Positions 1 to 8,947 of a stretch of DNA of 64,000 nt are shown here, in pieces (position 1 is the first letter of the stretch; every line of letters begins with the position of its first letter). Both the position numbers and the translations under genes were made by a program. The notes below the pieces were generated by a model that made no database searches, was not told the origin of the DNA, and saw only the letters and a program-made list of their open reading frames with translations. Source of the DNA: Bordetella genomosp. 13 (GTDB lineage: Bacteria > Pseudomonadota > Gammaproteobacteria > Burkholderiales > Burkholderiaceae_B); NCBI RefSeq assembly GCF_007679965.1, contig NZ_VEHL01000010.1, positions 124,001-188,000 of the forward strand, written 5' to 3'.

Positions 1-1
1 C

Positions 2-553
2 GTACGGATCAACCTGGAGACCGCCGGCGAGCACGATCCCGGCACGGCCTGGAAGCGCATCGACGCGGCCGCCCGGCGCGTGGCCCCGCTGGGCTGGCAC
101 GTGCAGACCTATGCCGGCCTGGACACGCTGGCGGCGCTGGCCGGCCGGCTGGCGGACCTGCCCGTGCCGCTGGTGGTGGACCATTTCGGCCGCGCGCAGG
201 CCGCGCAGGGCATCGCGCAACCGGGCTTCGACGCCCTGCGTGCGGCACTGCGCGCCGGCCAGATCTACGTGAAGCTGTCGGCGCCCTACCGCGTCTCGCG
301 CCAAGCGGACTACGCGGACGCGGCCCCCATCGCGCGAGCGCTGATCGACGCCAACCCCGAGCGCGTGCTCTGGGGCACCGACTGGCCGCACCCGGGCTCG
401 GCCGCCGGCGTGGCGCTGTCGCGCGACGGCGTCACGCCCTTCCGTGCCGAGGACAATGCGCGGGCCCTGGCGCGCTGCCTGCAATGGGCCGGCACGGCCG
501 AACGCGCGCGCCTGCTGCTGGCCGACAATCCCGCCCGGCTGTACGGGTTCTGA
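2..553 (+). CDS. Amidohydrolase family protein, C-terminal part (5' end outside window)
   Basis: The reading frame is open from the first bases of the window, so the gene starts upstream and only about 183 C-terminal residues are visible. The visible part looks like the metal-dependent TIM-barrel hydrolases of the amidohydrolase-2 family, which includes 2-pyrone-4,6-dicarboxylate lactonase. The supporting landmarks are VVDHFGR, the strand YVKLSAPYR and the near-terminal RVLWGTDWPHP, where the Asp is a usual metal ligand in this family. Members typically hydrolyse lactones or decarboxylate ring acids in aromatic or sugar-acid catabolism. The next gene, a Bug-type solute receptor 66 nt downstream on the same strand, fits a small catabolic operon. 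The substrate cannot be told from the sequence. The frame ends with TGA directly after LYGF. Confidence 0.85.
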   Translation, partial: VRINLETAGEHDPGTAWKRIDAAARRVAPLGWHVQTYAGLDTLAALAGRLADLPVPLVVDHFGRAQAAQGIAQPGFDALRAALRAGQIYVKLSAPYRVSRQADYADAAPIARALIDANPERVLWGTDWPHPGSAAGVALSRDGVTPFRAEDNARALARCLQWAGTAERARLLLADNPARLYGF

Positions 554-619
554 AGACGTCCGGCGCCGTCATGGCGGCGCCGGACGCATGCAGCCTTACA
601 TAAAAACGAGGAGACGACA

Positions 620-1594
620 ATGCGACTGTTTTCCTGCGCGCTGGCCGCCCTGGCGGCCGGCGCCCTGTGCGCGTCCGCGCCCGCCCGGGCTCAGGATGCC
701 TATCCGTCCAGGCCGCTGCGCATCGTGGTGCCGCTGGCGCCCGGCGGCACCGTGGACCTGGTGGCGCGGCTGGTCGCCAAGGGACTGTCCGAGCAACTGG
801 GGCAGTCCGTGGTAGTGGAGAACAAGCCCGGCGCCAGCGGCCTGATCGGCACGCGCGAAGTGGCGCGGGCCAAGCCCGACGGCTACACACTGCTGGCGGT
901 GGCCAACACCTTCGTGTCGGCGCCCTACTTCGTTCCCGAGGCGGGCTACGACCCGATCAAGGACTTCGCGCCGGTGACGCAGACCTGCCAGATCCCAATG
1001 GTGCTGGTGGCCCATCCCTCGGTGCCCGAGCGCGACGTCCGCGCGCTGATCGCGCGTGCCCGCGCGCATCCCGGCGAGGTGTCATACGCGTCGTCCGGCA
1101 TCGGCTCGACGGGCTACATCGCCGCCGAACTGTTCAGCCGGCAGGCGCAGGTGAAACTGCTGGGCGTGTCGTACAAGGGCAACGGACAGGCGCTGACCGA
1201 CGTGGTGGGCGGCCAGGTGATGACGATGTTCGACCAGGTCAGCACGTCCGGGCCGTACATCAAGACCGGCAAGCTGAACGCGCTGGCGGTCAGTACCGCC
1301 ACGCGCTCGGCACTGCTGCCGGACGTGCCCACGGTGGCCGAGGCCGGCCTGCCGGGCTACGAGGATGCGACCTTCAACGCGATCCTGGCGCCGGCCGGCA
1401 CGCCGGCGCCGGTGATCGCGAAGCTGTACGAGGCCATCGCCAGGGTGCTGGCCGATCCGGCGCTGAAGGCGCAGCTGGCCTCGCAGGGCATCGATGCAGC
1501 ACCCAGCGGCTCGCCTGACGCGTTCGGCAAGGCGCTGCTGGCGGCGCAACGGAAATACCGGGCCATCGCCCAGGCGGCGCCGGCCGCGCCCTGA
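620..1594 (+). CDS. Bug-family tripartite tricarboxylate transporter substrate-binding protein
   Basis: This is a 324-residue secreted receptor of the Bug (Bordetella uptake gene) family, which binds carboxylated solutes in the periplasm. Some members deliver them to TctAB-type permeases, while many orphan members act as sensors or spare receptors. Residues 1-24 form a signal peptide (positively charged MR, then an Ala/Leu-rich core ending APARA-Q). The mature part begins with YPSRPLRIVVP and PGGTVDLVAR, the classic Bug opening that forms part of the ligand pocket, followed by VVENKPGASGLIG. No tctA or tctB gene lies nearby, so this is an orphan receptor. The ATG is preceded by GAGGAG eight bases upstream. 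It follows an amidohydrolase gene, which hints that the ligand is related to that enzyme's substrate or product. That link is inference. Confidence 0.93.
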   Translation: MRLFSCALAALAAGALCASAPARAQDAYPSRPLRIVVPLAPGGTVDLVARLVAKGLSEQLGQSVVVENKPGASGLIGTREVARAKPDGYTLLAVANTFVSAPYFVPEAGYDPIKDFAPVTQTCQIPMVLVAHPSVPERDVRALIARARAHPGEVSYASSGIGSTGYIAAELFSRQAQVKLLGVSYKGNGQALTDVVGGQVMTMFDQVSTSGPYIKTGKLNALAVSTATRSALLPDVPTVAEAGLPGYEDATFNAILAPAGTPAPVIAKLYEAIARVLADPALKAQLASQGIDAAPSGSPDAFGKALLAAQRKYRAIAQAAPAAP

Positions 1595-1618
1595 GCCAGG
1601 ACCGCGCCGCCGCCGGCG

Positions 1619-2485
1619 TCAGATACGCTGGTAGACCTTTTCCTGCGCGTGGAACTCCACGAACCGGTCCGCGTGCGCGGTGAAGCGGATGGTTTCCTTG
1701 CTGCCCAGACCCAGGAAGCCACGGTGCACCAGCGCCTCGACGAACAGGCCGGTGGCGCGGTCCTGCAGCTCGCGGTTGAAGTAGATCAGCACGTTGCGGC
1801 AGGACACCAGGTGCACTTCGGAGAACACGCTGTCGGTGGCCAGGCTGTGGTCGGCGAACACGATCTGCTTGCGCAGCGCAGGGTCGAATCGCACGTAGTG
1901 GTCGTCGGACGTGTAGTAGTCGGACAGGTCGTGGCAGCCGCCCGCCAGCACGTAGTTGCGGTTGAACTGCCGCGCGCGGTCGACGGGGTAGATGCCCGCC
2001 TGCGCGGCCTTAAGCGCGTCGGTGTTGATGTCGGTGGCATAGATGATGCTGCGATCCAGCATGCCCTCTTCGTGCAGCAGGATGGCCAGCGACCAGACCT
2101 CTTCTCCGCTGCTGCAGCCCGCCACCCAGATCTTGATGGACGGGTAGGTGCGCAGCACCGGCAGCACCTGCGTGCGCAGCACCAGGAAATACGCCGGATC
2201 GCGGAACATCTCGCTGACCTGCACCGTGAGGTACTGCAGCGACTGCGCGAACACGGCGGGCTCGTGCAGGATGCGGTCCTGCAGCTGCGACACCGTGGCG
2301 CAGCCGAAGTGCTCCATGGCGCTCTGCACGCGGCGCAGCATCGAGCCCTGCGAATAGTCGCGGAAATCGTGCTGGTAGCGCTGGTAGATGCCTTCGAGCA
2401 GCAGCTTGAGCTCGATATCCGGCAGCGATTGCGGCAATCGGCCTTCCTGCGCCGGATCGATGGGGGGCGTTACTTCGGCATCCAT
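1619..2485 (-). CDS. CheR-type protein-glutamate O-methyltransferase
   Basis: The 288-residue product resembles CheR, which transfers methyl groups from S-adenosylmethionine to glutamates of chemoreceptors or related signalling proteins. An N-terminal helical domain (about residues 20-90) is followed by the SAM-binding domain with the motif VAGCSSGEE near residue 130 and VSCRNVLIYFN near residue 230, both diagnostic of the family. I chose the ATG at 2485, which overlaps the last codons of the upstream hybrid kinase gene (stop at 2470). A GTG nine bases earlier is also possible. No clear Shine-Dalgarno site precedes it, so translation is probably coupled to the kinase. There is no CheB, CheW or receptor gene nearby, which suggests a role outside classical chemotaxis, linked to the adjacent kinase. 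Confidence 0.9.
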   Translation of the reverse strand: MDAEVTPPIDPAQEGRLPQSLPDIELKLLLEGIYQRYQHDFRDYSQGSMLRRVQSAMEHFGCATVSQLQDRILHEPAVFAQSLQYLTVQVSEMFRDPAYFLVLRTQVLPVLRTYPSIKIWVAGCSSGEEVWSLAILLHEEGMLDRSIIYATDINTDALKAAQAGIYPVDRARQFNRNYVLAGGCHDLSDYYTSDDHYVRFDPALRKQIVFADHSLATDSVFSEVHLVSCRNVLIYFNRELQDRATGLFVEALVHRGFLGLGSKETIRFTAHADRFVEFHAQEKVYQRI

Positions 2486-5400
2486 ACGCGGCACAAAGAG
2501 ACCAGTTTCTCGACGTCGATGGGTTTGGCGATGTAGTCGTCGGCGCCCGCCTCGAGGCAGCTGCGGCGGTCGTCGGCCATGGCCTTGGCGGTCAGCGCGA
2601 TGATGGGCAGCCGCGCGTAGGCGGGCTGGCGACGGATCTCGCGCATGGCGGTCAGGCCGTCCATCTCGGGCATCATCAGGTCCATCAGCACCAGGTCGAT
2701 GTCGTCGTGCGTGGCCAGACGGTCGAGCGCCTGGCGGCCGTCGCGGGCCACGATGAGCTTCGCGCCCAGCGGCTCGAAGATGCTGGACAGCGCATACACG
2801 TTGCGCACGTCGTCCTCGGCCAGCAGGATGCGGCGGCCCTCGAAGACCGCGTCGCGCTGGCGCGCCTGGGCCAGCAGACGCTGCTGGTCCTGCGGCAGCG
2901 CGGCCTCGATGCGGTGCAGGAACAGCGACACCTCGTCCAGCAGGCGCTCGGGCGACTTGGCGCCCTTGATGATGATGGAACGCGAATAGCGGCGCAGGCG
3001 CTGCTCCTCGTCGCGGGTCAGCGCGCGGCCGGTGTAGACGATGACCGGAGGGAAGGCGTACTTCTCGCCGTTGGCCATCTGCTCCAGCAGGTCGTAGCCC
3101 GAGGCGTCGGGCAGCATCAGGTCCATGACCATGCAGTCATAGTGGCCGGCGGCCAGGTACTCCAGCGCCTGCGCCACCGTCCCGGTGGTGGTGATCTCCA
3201 CGTCGCCGGCCTTCAGCATCAGCCCGATGCTCTCGCGCAGCACGGCGTCGTCTTCCACTACCAGGACGCGGCGCACCTGCTGCTGCAGGCGGGCCTCGAC
3301 CTTCGAGAAGGCTTCCAGCACCGACTCGCGCGCCACGGGCTTGAGCGCGTAGCCCACCGCGCCCAGCTCCAGCGCGGTCTGCAGGTGGTCGTGCACGGAC
3401 AGCATGTGCACCGGGATGTGGCGCGTGACCGGATCGCGCTTCAGGCGCTCCAGCACGCTCAGGCCCGACTGGTCGGGCAGGTTCACGTCCAGCAGGATGC
3501 CGCTGGGCTGCTGGCTGCGGGCCAGCGCCAGCGCCTCTTCGCCGGTGACCGCGTGGATGCAGTCGAAGTCCAGCTCGTGGGCCACTTCGTACAGCACGGC
3601 CGCGAAGCGCTCGTCGTCCTCGATGACCAGCACCAGGCGGGGCCGCTGGCGACGGTCGCGGTCGTCCTCGAGGCGGCGCGGCAGCGCGGCAGGCGCAGGC
3701 TTGGCCCCGCCGTTCGGGGCGTAGGCAGTCATGGCCGGCTTGCGCGCCGCGGCGCTGGCCGCGGCAATGGCGGCCATCTCGGCTTCGGCGGCCGCCTTGG
3801 CGGCGGGGGTGATGGCGGGCGTTTCGTCGGAGGCGCCGTCCTGGCGGGCATAGGTGCCCGCCTCGAGTTCGGTGGCGACTTCCAGCGTGAAGGTGCTGCC
3901 CTTGCCCGGCTCGCTGGCGACGCGGATCTCGCCGCCCAGCAGGCGCGCCAGCTCGCGCGAGATCGACAGGCCCAGGCCCGTGCCGCCGTACTTGCGGCTG
4001 GTGGTGCCGTCGGCCTGGCGGAAAGCCTCGAAGATGATGTCCTGTTGCTCGGGCGCGATGCCGATGCCGGTGTCGCGCACGTCGAACGCCACGCGGTCCG
4101 TGCCGGCGGTGCGCACGCGCAGCGTCACGCTGCCGCGCTCGGTGAACTTGAAGGCGTTGGACAACAGGTTCTTCAGCACCTGCTGCAGGCGATTGGAATC
4201 GGTGGTGAACGTGGCCGGCGTGTCGGGATCGATCTCGACGTGCATCGCCACCCCGCGGTCGCGCGAGATGGGCTCGAACACGGACTGCAGGGGGCGCAGC
4301 ACGCCCGCCACCGACACCGGCTCGGCCACGATGTCGACGTGGCCGGCCTCGATCTTGGAAAGGTCCAGGATGTCGTTGATCAGCGTCAGCAGGTCCTGGT
4401 TGGACGCATGGATGGTCTGGGCATAGCGGCGCACCTCGTCGCTGCCGAGCGCCGCCGAATCGGGCCCGGACAGGATCTGCGCGAGGATCAGCGAGCTGTT
4501 CAGCGGCGTGCGCAACTCGTGCGACATGTTCGCCAGGAACTCGGACTTGTAGCGGTTGGCGCGCGTCAGCTCGTCCGCGTTGGCCTCCAGCGTGCGCTGG
4601 GCGCGCAGCAGGTCCTGCTTCTGGCGCTCCAGGCGGTTGGCCTGCTCTTCCAGCCGCACGTTGGTCTGCTCCAGCTCGGTCTGCTGGTTCTCCAGGCGGC
4701 TCTGCGAGTCGCGCAGCGCGCGGCTCTGCTCTTCGAGCTCTTCGTTGGAGACGCGCAGCTCTTCCTGCTGGGATTGCAGCGTCTCGCGCTGGCGTTCCGT
4801 CTCTTCCAGGGCGTCCTTCAGGCGCTGGCGGTAGATGGCGGCGCTCAGCGCCTGGCCCATGTCTTCCGCCAGGATGCGCATGAGCTCGGTGACACGCTCC
4901 ATGTCGAAGCTGGTGTTGACGAAGCCCAGCTCGACCACGCCGACGATGCGGCCCTCGGCCGTGACGGGCGAGATCAGCAGGCGGCGCGGCGCGGTGCCGC
5001 CGGTGCCGCTGTGCACGCGCACGTGGTCGGCGGGCACGTCGTCGATCACCAGCGGCTTGCCGCTGCGCGCCACTTCGCGCGCCAGACCAAGAGTGTCGGC
5101 GTCGCCGCCGGGCGCGTCGAACGCGTAGCCCGCCGCGAAGCCCAGGCGGCCGTGCTCGTGGGTGTACAGCGCGGCAAGCTGCGCGTTGACGTAGCGCGAC
5201 AGCACCTGCAGCATGCCGCGGCCCACCGAGGACACCTCGAGCTCGCCCAGCATGCTCGCGGCCATGTCGGCCTGGCCGCGCTGCAGCCACAGCAGGCGGT
5301 CGGTGCGCTCGCGCGCGGTGATCACTGCGTAGGCCAGGTAGGCCACGCTGGACACCGACATGATGTTGATGATGCGGTTGGCCACGCGCAGCTCGACCAG

Positions 5401-5637
5401 GGTCGTGGCCAGCGGAAACAGGCCGACGATGATGAGCACGGACTGCACGCCCGCCAGGATCAGCGGCAGGTGCCGGTTGCGCTGCTTGACGCACAGCAGC
5501 AGCGGAATGACGTAGAACACCCAGATGGTCAGGCCCGTGACCGCGACCAGATCGACGGTGAAGATCAGTCCGGTCAACCCCCAGACCAAGGCCACGATGA
5601 AGAGGTCGTCTTGCTTCTGCTGTTGTGAATACGGCAT
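2470..5637 (-). CDS. Membrane hybrid histidine kinase with GAF domain and three receiver domains
   Basis: This 1055-residue kinase begins with a membrane region (about residues 12-108, probably four helices), a GAF-like sensor domain (about 135-270) and a long Glu/Gln-rich coiled coil (about 265-365). The HisKA domain carries phospho-acceptor His373 in MSHELRTPLN. The HATPase_c domain has N-box Asn490/Asn494, G1 box DTGIGI at 522-527 and G2 box GGTGLGLS at 551-558. Three receivers follow, with predicted phospho-Asp at 717, 839 and 986. All catalytic residues look intact. The start at 5637 (MPYSQQQ) was preferred because an open extension upstream is Pro/Arg-rich and unlike protein. The cheR-like gene overlaps its 3' end, so the two are co-transcribed. 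The signal and output partner are unknown. Confidence 0.92.
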   Translation of the reverse strand: MPYSQQQKQDDLFIVALVWGLTGLIFTVDLVAVTGLTIWVFYVIPLLLCVKQRNRHLPLILAGVQSVLIIVGLFPLATTLVELRVANRIINIMSVSSVAYLAYAVITARERTDRLLWLQRGQADMAASMLGELEVSSVGRGMLQVLSRYVNAQLAALYTHEHGRLGFAAGYAFDAPGGDADTLGLAREVARSGKPLVIDDVPADHVRVHSGTGGTAPRRLLISPVTAEGRIVGVVELGFVNTSFDMERVTELMRILAEDMGQALSAAIYRQRLKDALEETERQRETLQSQQEELRVSNEELEEQSRALRDSQSRLENQQTELEQTNVRLEEQANRLERQKQDLLRAQRTLEANADELTRANRYKSEFLANMSHELRTPLNSSLILAQILSGPDSAALGSDEVRRYAQTIHASNQDLLTLINDILDLSKIEAGHVDIVAEPVSVAGVLRPLQSVFEPISRDRGVAMHVEIDPDTPATFTTDSNRLQQVLKNLLSNAFKFTERGSVTLRVRTAGTDRVAFDVRDTGIGIAPEQQDIIFEAFRQADGTTSRKYGGTGLGLSISRELARLLGGEIRVASEPGKGSTFTLEVATELEAGTYARQDGASDETPAITPAAKAAAEAEMAAIAAASAAARKPAMTAYAPNGGAKPAPAALPRRLEDDRDRRQRPRLVLVIEDDERFAAVLYEVAHELDFDCIHAVTGEEALALARSQQPSGILLDVNLPDQSGLSVLERLKRDPVTRHIPVHMLSVHDHLQTALELGAVGYALKPVARESVLEAFSKVEARLQQQVRRVLVVEDDAVLRESIGLMLKAGDVEITTTGTVAQALEYLAAGHYDCMVMDLMLPDASGYDLLEQMANGEKYAFPPVIVYTGRALTRDEEQRLRRYSRSIIIKGAKSPERLLDEVSLFLHRIEAALPQDQQRLLAQARQRDAVFEGRRILLAEDDVRNVYALSSIFEPLGAKLIVARDGRQALDRLATHDDIDLVLMDLMMPEMDGLTAMREIRRQPAYARLPIIALTAKAMADDRRSCLEAGADDYIAKPIDVEKLVSLCRVWMPK

Positions 5638-5788
5638 GTCGGTATGTGAGGGATGCGGACGCGCGGAAGCGCCTGGGCGCCGGCCAGGCAGATGCGGGAT
5701 AGTAGCCGAAGGCGGCAGGCGCCGTCCGGCGAACGCGGCGGGCGTGGGGAATCGGCCACGGTCGCCGTCCTTGCGGCACGCCCCCCAC

Positions 5789-5839
5789 ATATGGGTAATA
5801 ACCATATTCGGGAAAACGCTATAATTGTTGACCGGTCAA
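5789..5839 (+). promoter_or_regulatory. Promoter of the MFS-marR operon with two palindromic operator candidates
   Basis: A perfect TATAAT -10 box lies at 5820-5825, 32 bases before the chosen start codon of the efflux pump gene. No good -35 hexamer is present at 17-18 bases upstream. That region is instead covered by a 19-base near-perfect palindrome (ATATGGGTAATAACCATAT, 5789-5807, one mismatched pair). A second, perfect 12-base palindrome (TTGACCGGTCAA, 5828-5839) lies immediately downstream of the -10 and would cover the transcription start. Palindromes on both sides of a -10 element are what is expected for repression by a dimeric regulator. The MarR-type protein encoded two genes on is the obvious candidate, although TTGACC-type palindromes are also bound by TetR-family proteins. 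Confidence 0.6.
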
Positions 5840-5856
5840 TTATTGATTTGTCACAA

Positions 5857-7461
5857 ATGCCGCCCAGCGCTACCTACGATGCCCCGCATTCCGCGGGCCA
5901 GCTCCTGCCCTTCCGACAATCGCTGATGGCCATGCTGGGCATGTGCTTCGTGATGATGCTGGTGGCGGTGGACCAGACGGTGGTGGGCACGGCGCTGCCG
6001 ACCATCGTGTCCGAGCTGCATGGCTTCAACCTGTACGCCTGGGTGGCCACGTCGTACCTGCTGACCTCGGTGATCACCGTGCCGATCTTCGGCCGCCTGG
6101 GCGACTATTTCGGCCGCAAGCCCTTCGTGGTGGCCGCCATCGTGGTGTTCACGGTAGCCTCGGTGCTGTGCGGTGCGGCCCAGAGCATGCTGCAGCTGGT
6201 GCTGGCGCGCGCGCTGCAGGGCGTGGGCGGCGGCATGCTGGTGGGCACCGCCTTCGCCTGTATCCCCGACCTGTTCCCCGACACCCGCGTGCGGCTGCGC
6301 TGGCAGGTGATGGTGGCCTCGGCCTTCGGCATCGCCAACGCGATCGGACCGTCGCTGGGCGGGGTGCTGACCGAGCACTACGGCTGGCGCTCGGTGTTCT
6401 ACGTGAACGTGCCGATCGGCCTGCTGGGCGCCTGGTTCGTGATCCGCCACATGCCGCATCTGCGCCAGCACACCGGCGGCAAGATACGCCTGGACTGGCC
6501 GGGCGCCTTGCTGATCGCGGCGGCGCTGGGTTCGCTGCAGCTGCTGGTGGAACTGTTGCCGCAGGACGACGCGGGGGGCACCATCACGCTGCTGGCGGTG
6601 GTCAGCGCGGCGGCATTCTTCGCGCTGTATGCCTGGGAAAAGCGCTGCGCCCATCCCCTGCTGCCCTTCGACATGCTGCGTGACCGCGGCCTTGCCATGC
6701 TGTTCCTGATGGCGCTGCTGGTGGGCACGACGATGTTCACCCTGCTGTTCTACGCGCCGCTGCTGATGCAGGGCGGCTTCGGGCTGTCGCCGCAGCAGGC
6801 GGGGCTGCTGGTCACGCCGCTGGCGGCCTTCATCACGGTGGGCAGCATCGCGGGCGGACGCGTGATCGCCCGGATGGCCGAGCCGGGCCGCATCCTCTAT
6901 GCCGGCTTCGGCCTGCTGGCCGCCTCGTGCGCCGGCGTGCTGGCCAGCGACCGCGCCACCGGGCACTGGCTGCTGGCCGCCTACATGATGCTGGGCGGGC
7001 TGGGCATGGGGTTCGTCATGCCCACCCTTACCATCTTCGCGCAGCAGACCGCCGGCCGGGCCCACCTGGGCATCGCCACGGCGCTTTTGCAGTCGCTGCG
7101 CATGATCGGCGGCATGGTGGGCACTGCCGTGGTGGGCACCGTGGTCAGCCATACCTATGCCAGCCGCACCGCCGCCACGCTGGGCGGCAAGGTCGACGCG
7201 GCCAGCCTCGATCAGTTGTCCGATCCGCGCGTGCTGGTCGACGTTGAAACCCAGGCCCGCCTGCTGGCCCAGTGGGGCGGCCAGGGACTGGACGGCGCGG
7301 CCCTGCTGGACACCGCGCGAGAGGCGCTGGTGACGGCGATCCACGGGGGCCAGGCCATTGCCCTGGTGGTGGCGCTCGCGGCCCTGTGGTGCGTGCGCCG
7401 CGCGCCCAAGGTACATTTGGCGCTTCCGGGCCGTTCCCAGAGCCCGGCAAGCGGAGAATAA
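5857..7461 (+). CDS. DHA2-family MFS multidrug efflux transporter (EmrB-like)
   Basis: The 534-residue protein is a major facilitator with about 14 membrane segments, the layout of the DHA2/EmrB drug:proton antiporters. Visible family signatures are motif D1-like VAVDQTVVGTALPTI near residue 35, motif A GRLGDYFGRKP between helices 2 and 3, and motif C-like GIANAIGPSLGGVL in helix 5. I chose ATG 5857 because translation upstream of it would read through the promoter. A Shine-Dalgarno site is weak here. The MarR regulator gene follows after three bases, a common arrangement for inducible efflux operons. No EmrA-type membrane fusion protein is adjacent, so it may act alone in the inner membrane. 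The substrate is unknown. Confidence 0.93.
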   Translation: MPPSATYDAPHSAGQLLPFRQSLMAMLGMCFVMMLVAVDQTVVGTALPTIVSELHGFNLYAWVATSYLLTSVITVPIFGRLGDYFGRKPFVVAAIVVFTVASVLCGAAQSMLQLVLARALQGVGGGMLVGTAFACIPDLFPDTRVRLRWQVMVASAFGIANAIGPSLGGVLTEHYGWRSVFYVNVPIGLLGAWFVIRHMPHLRQHTGGKIRLDWPGALLIAAALGSLQLLVELLPQDDAGGTITLLAVVSAAAFFALYAWEKRCAHPLLPFDMLRDRGLAMLFLMALLVGTTMFTLLFYAPLLMQGGFGLSPQQAGLLVTPLAAFITVGSIAGGRVIARMAEPGRILYAGFGLLAASCAGVLASDRATGHWLLAAYMMLGGLGMGFVMPTLTIFAQQTAGRAHLGIATALLQSLRMIGGMVGTAVVGTVVSHTYASRTAATLGGKVDAASLDQLSDPRVLVDVETQARLLAQWGGQGLDGAALLDTAREALVTAIHGGQAIALVVALAALWCVRRAPKVHLALPGRSQSPASGE

Positions 7462-7464
7462 GCA

Positions 7465-7914
7465 TTGCCGACACCACAACAAGGTCTGCTGGTGGTCCAG
7501 CACGTGGGCCAGACCTACCGCGTCATGCAGAGCGCATTCAGCAGCCGGGTCGGGCACCCGCTGCCGCGTTGGCGCATCCTGTATAGCCTGCACGAGCTGG
7601 GCAGCACGTCGCAGAAGCTGCTGGCCGAGCGCTGCCGGCTCGACCCCGCGTCGCTGACGCGGCAGTTGCAGGCCATGCAGAAGCTGGGCTGGATCGAGCG
7701 CGCGGTGGATGCCGGCGACAACCGCCTGACCAATGCCTCGCTCACGCAGGCGGGACGCGAAGTGGTCGAAGAGGCCCTGCCGCGCCGCGCCGCCTTCTTC
7801 CGCGACATGCTCGAGGGGCTGTCCGAGGAACAGGTGTCCATGCTGAACGATGCGCTGAGCATGCTCGAGCGCAACGCCGAGGCGGCCTCGGGCCGCGGGC
7901 AGCCGGCGCAGTGA
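7465..7914 (+). CDS. MarR-family transcriptional regulator
   Basis: This 149-residue protein has the MarR winged-helix layout: an N-terminal dimerisation helix, then PRWRILYSLHELG, a helix-turn-helix with DPASLTRQLQAMQKLGWIER as recognition helix, and a wing with DNRLTNASLTQAG. MarR proteins are usually dimeric repressors released by phenolic or drug-like ligands. The start is TTG at 7465, three bases after the efflux pump stop, with GGAG seven bases before it. Translation is therefore probably coupled to the pump. The likely targets are the palindromes around the -10 box upstream of the pump (5789-5839), giving autoregulation of the operon. That target assignment is inference. Confidence 0.92.
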   Translation: MPTPQQGLLVVQHVGQTYRVMQSAFSSRVGHPLPRWRILYSLHELGSTSQKLLAERCRLDPASLTRQLQAMQKLGWIERAVDAGDNRLTNASLTQAGREVVEEALPRRAAFFRDMLEGLSEEQVSMLNDALSMLERNAEAASGRGQPAQ

Positions 7915-8173
7915 CGGCCGGCGGCGACCTCCGCGGGCAAAGGTAAGAAATTCGTCTTCCACCTCCGCCGGGCGTGGCGTGACGCCATGGCGCCAGTCGC
8001 CGGCCGGCGCTTGCAGGCCGAATCGGCCGTAGCGGACCAGCCCGCGTCGCGGCGCAGCATTTTCAAGGACTTAGCCGTAGCCGGCACCCGCCGGGCCACA
8101 CCGTGTGCCGGGGGCCACCGGCCGCAGGCACGGCGCTTGCTGAGTGTCTTCTTCGTCAGGTAGCGGAGCGCTC

Positions 8174-8947
8174 ATGCCAGAACAACATACCCCGCCGAAA
8201 CCCCATGCCGACGCCTCGCAGTTGCGGGTGCTCAGCGTCAACATCCACAAGGGGTTCACCTTTTTCAACCGTCGCTTCATGCTGCCGGAGCTGCGCGACG
8301 CCATCCGCCAGGTCGGTGCCGACATCGTGTTCCTGCAGGAGGTCACGGGCGAGCACCAGCAGCACGCGCTGCGGCTGGCGGACTGGCCCAAGACCTCGCA
8401 CTACGAATTCCTGGCCGATACGATCTGGACCGCGCATGCCTACGGCCGCAACGCGGTGTACCCCGATGGCCACCATGGCAACGCGGTGCTGTCCAAGTTT
8501 CCCATCGTGTCCTTCGACAACCACGACATCAGCGTCGGCAAACACGAGGCGCGCGGGCTGCTGCACTGCGTGATCCGTCCGCAGGGCAGCGACGTGCACC
8601 TGCTGTGCGTGCATCTCGGGCTGCTGGAGGCGCATCGCCAGGAGCAGTTGCGGCGCCTGCGCGACTTCGTTGCCACCCTGCCCGCGGGCGAGCCCGTGGT
8701 GATCGCGGGCGACTTCAACGACTGGCGGCTGCGGGCGGACAGGGTCCTGCACGGCTGCGGCATGCGCGAGATCCACCACGGCGTGCGGCCCCGGCCGGCC
8801 CGGACCTTCCCGGCCCGCTGGCCGGTGCTGCGGCTCGACCGCATCTATGTGAAGAACGTCAGGCACTGCAAGCCGGTGCCCCTGTCGGGCCAACCGTGGT
8901 CGCGGCTGTCGGACCACGTGCCCATCGCTGCGGAGGTGTCGGCATGA
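8174..8947 (+). CDS. Endonuclease/exonuclease/phosphatase-fold protein (YbhP-like)
   Basis: The 257-residue product has the EEP fold shared by DNase I, inositol phosphatases and sphingomyelinases. Characteristic pieces are LRVLSVNIHKG (first metal-binding strand), IVFLQEV (the metal-ligand Glu), NAVLSKFPI, VIAGDFNDW (catalytic Asp/Asn pair) and the terminal LSDHVPI (catalytic Asp-His). In enterobacteria ybhP sits next to ybhO (clsB) and ybhN, exactly as here, which suggests a phosphoesterase in phospholipid metabolism; the substrate is not established. ATG 8174 is preceded by CGGAG. The stop overlaps the next start (ATGA), so it is translationally coupled to the cardiolipin synthase gene. Confidence 0.9.
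   Translation: MPEQHTPPKPHADASQLRVLSVNIHKGFTFFNRRFMLPELRDAIRQVGADIVFLQEVTGEHQQHALRLADWPKTSHYEFLADTIWTAHAYGRNAVYPDGHHGNAVLSKFPIVSFDNHDISVGKHEARGLLHCVIRPQGSDVHLLCVHLGLLEAHRQEQLRRLRDFVATLPAGEPVVIAGDFNDWRLRADRVLHGCGMREIHHGVRPRPARTFPARWPVLRLDRIYVKNVRHCKPVPLSGQPWSRLSDHVPIAAEVSA

Noticed and set aside
2707..5628. A 973-codon open frame on the plus strand, antisense to the hybrid kinase
   Set aside because: Its composition (very high Gln/His/Arg/Val/Gly) is that of a shadow frame, and the opposite strand encodes a complete kinase with intact motifs.
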